In this document: positions 54,324-54,585 of the stretch, piece after piece
Position numbering within the stretch: position 1 is the first letter of the stretch
Layout: every line of letters begins with the position of its first letter
Source: Porphyromonas bennonis DSM 23058 = JCM 16335
GTDB taxonomy: Bacteria; Bacteroidota; Bacteroidia; Bacteroidales; Porphyromonadaceae
Assembly: GCF_000375645.1 (NCBI RefSeq)
Contig: NZ_AQWR01000010.1
Span: 1 to 54,585 of the forward strand
Direction: 5' to 3'
Length of the DNA: 54,585 nucleotides
Program-made: the position numbers and the translations under genes
Notes under the pieces: generated by a model
The model's database searches: none
Told to the model about the DNA's origin: nothing
Seen by the model: only the letters and a program-made list of their open reading frames with translations

Positions 54324-54585
54324 GGGGTGACGCATTTGAGAGACACCGTAGCCATTCATCTAATTGTGAATAGTGGGGAACGAAGCACCCCTTGTGGGTG
54401 CCCGTTTTTTAGCCACGTGGTCGAGGGGCGTAGCCCCGAAGACCCGTGGACCAGGCAACGCAAGCAATCCCGCGACCCCGCCAGGGTGTCGCACTTACCA
54501 GTCAGGCAATAAGTGCGACACCCTGGCGGGGTCGTATATCTTTACCGGGGTCCTCTTTCCCGCGGTCTTCGGCACTTCGTGCCTC
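54324..54585. mobile_element. Family-R element, cut by the window edge
   Basis: Terminal motif GGGGTGACGCATTTGAG (54324-54340), then GCACCCC..GGGTGC (about 54388), GGTCGAGGGGC..GCCCCGAAGACC (about 54419-54444), the long hairpin with perfect 21-bp arms (54474-54494 against 54513-54533), and the GGCAC-ttc-GTGCC hairpin at the window end. Read in reverse it parallels 18251-18459. Confidence 0.6.

Noticed and set aside
1-54585. tRNA and rRNA genes
   Set aside because: Intergenic regions were read for cloverleaf arms and the GGTTCGA-type T loop; none was convincing.

Overview
The window is a piece of a Bacteroidota chromosome, most like the Porphyromonas/Porphyromonadaceae side of the order Bacteroidales. 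The reasons are a SusC/SusD (RagA/RagB) pair, promoter elements of the Bacteroidota type (TAnnTTTG, often TACCTTTG, some with TTG 19-21 bases upstream), weak Shine-Dalgarno sequences, a DUF4286 protein, a class-C89 S14, and a ribosomal-protein order usual for this phylum. The species is not claimed.

Layout. 1-7554: a plus-strand, AT-richer accessory operon (secreted DUF218 protein, SusC, SusD, glycerophosphodiester phosphodiesterase). 7719-14034: a minus-strand envelope-biogenesis operon (lipoprotein, uppS, bamA, two OmpH/Skp chaperones) closed by a strong terminator. 14205-18009: M16 peptidase, M28/glutaminyl-cyclase-like lipoprotein, sufE and pdxB. 18732-23000: lon, ychF and a small membrane protein. 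23725-30926: pepD-recO, a lone PAS protein, queF, an AI-2E-type permease with DUF4286 and rsmH, and a PBP4-type dacB. 31132-31360: remnant of a group II intron. 31441-32814: lpdA. 32959-53388: the complete str/S10/spc/alpha ribosomal supercluster on the minus strand, rpsL to rplQ, with secY, map, infA and rpoA. No tRNA or rRNA gene was seen.

The unusual content lies between the genes. (1) Four arrays (172, 18593, 30950, 42057) share one design: a 16-bp palindrome, consensus CTAATACCGGTATTAG, repeated 3-4 times at exactly 22 bp, with 6-bp spacers that differ but are often reverse complements of each other within an array. (2) A family of hairpin-rich elements (1-137, 18078-18459, 23108-23707, 53566-54585) is bounded by copies of GGGGTGACGCATTTGAG; where both ends are visible they are inverted, like a non-autonomous transposable element. 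(3) The ribosomal supercluster is interrupted three times: a 795-bp hairpin-studded spacer between rpsL and rpsG; a 679-bp insertion between rpsN and rpsH with a terminator, a 9-bp tandem repeat, a palindrome array and a new promoter, which splits the spc operon into two transcription units; and a 251-bp leader before rpsD that folds as a three-way junction with a competing hairpin, a good candidate for an S4-responsive or other regulatory RNA.

All calls rest on reading the sequence and recognising families; no search or folding program was run.
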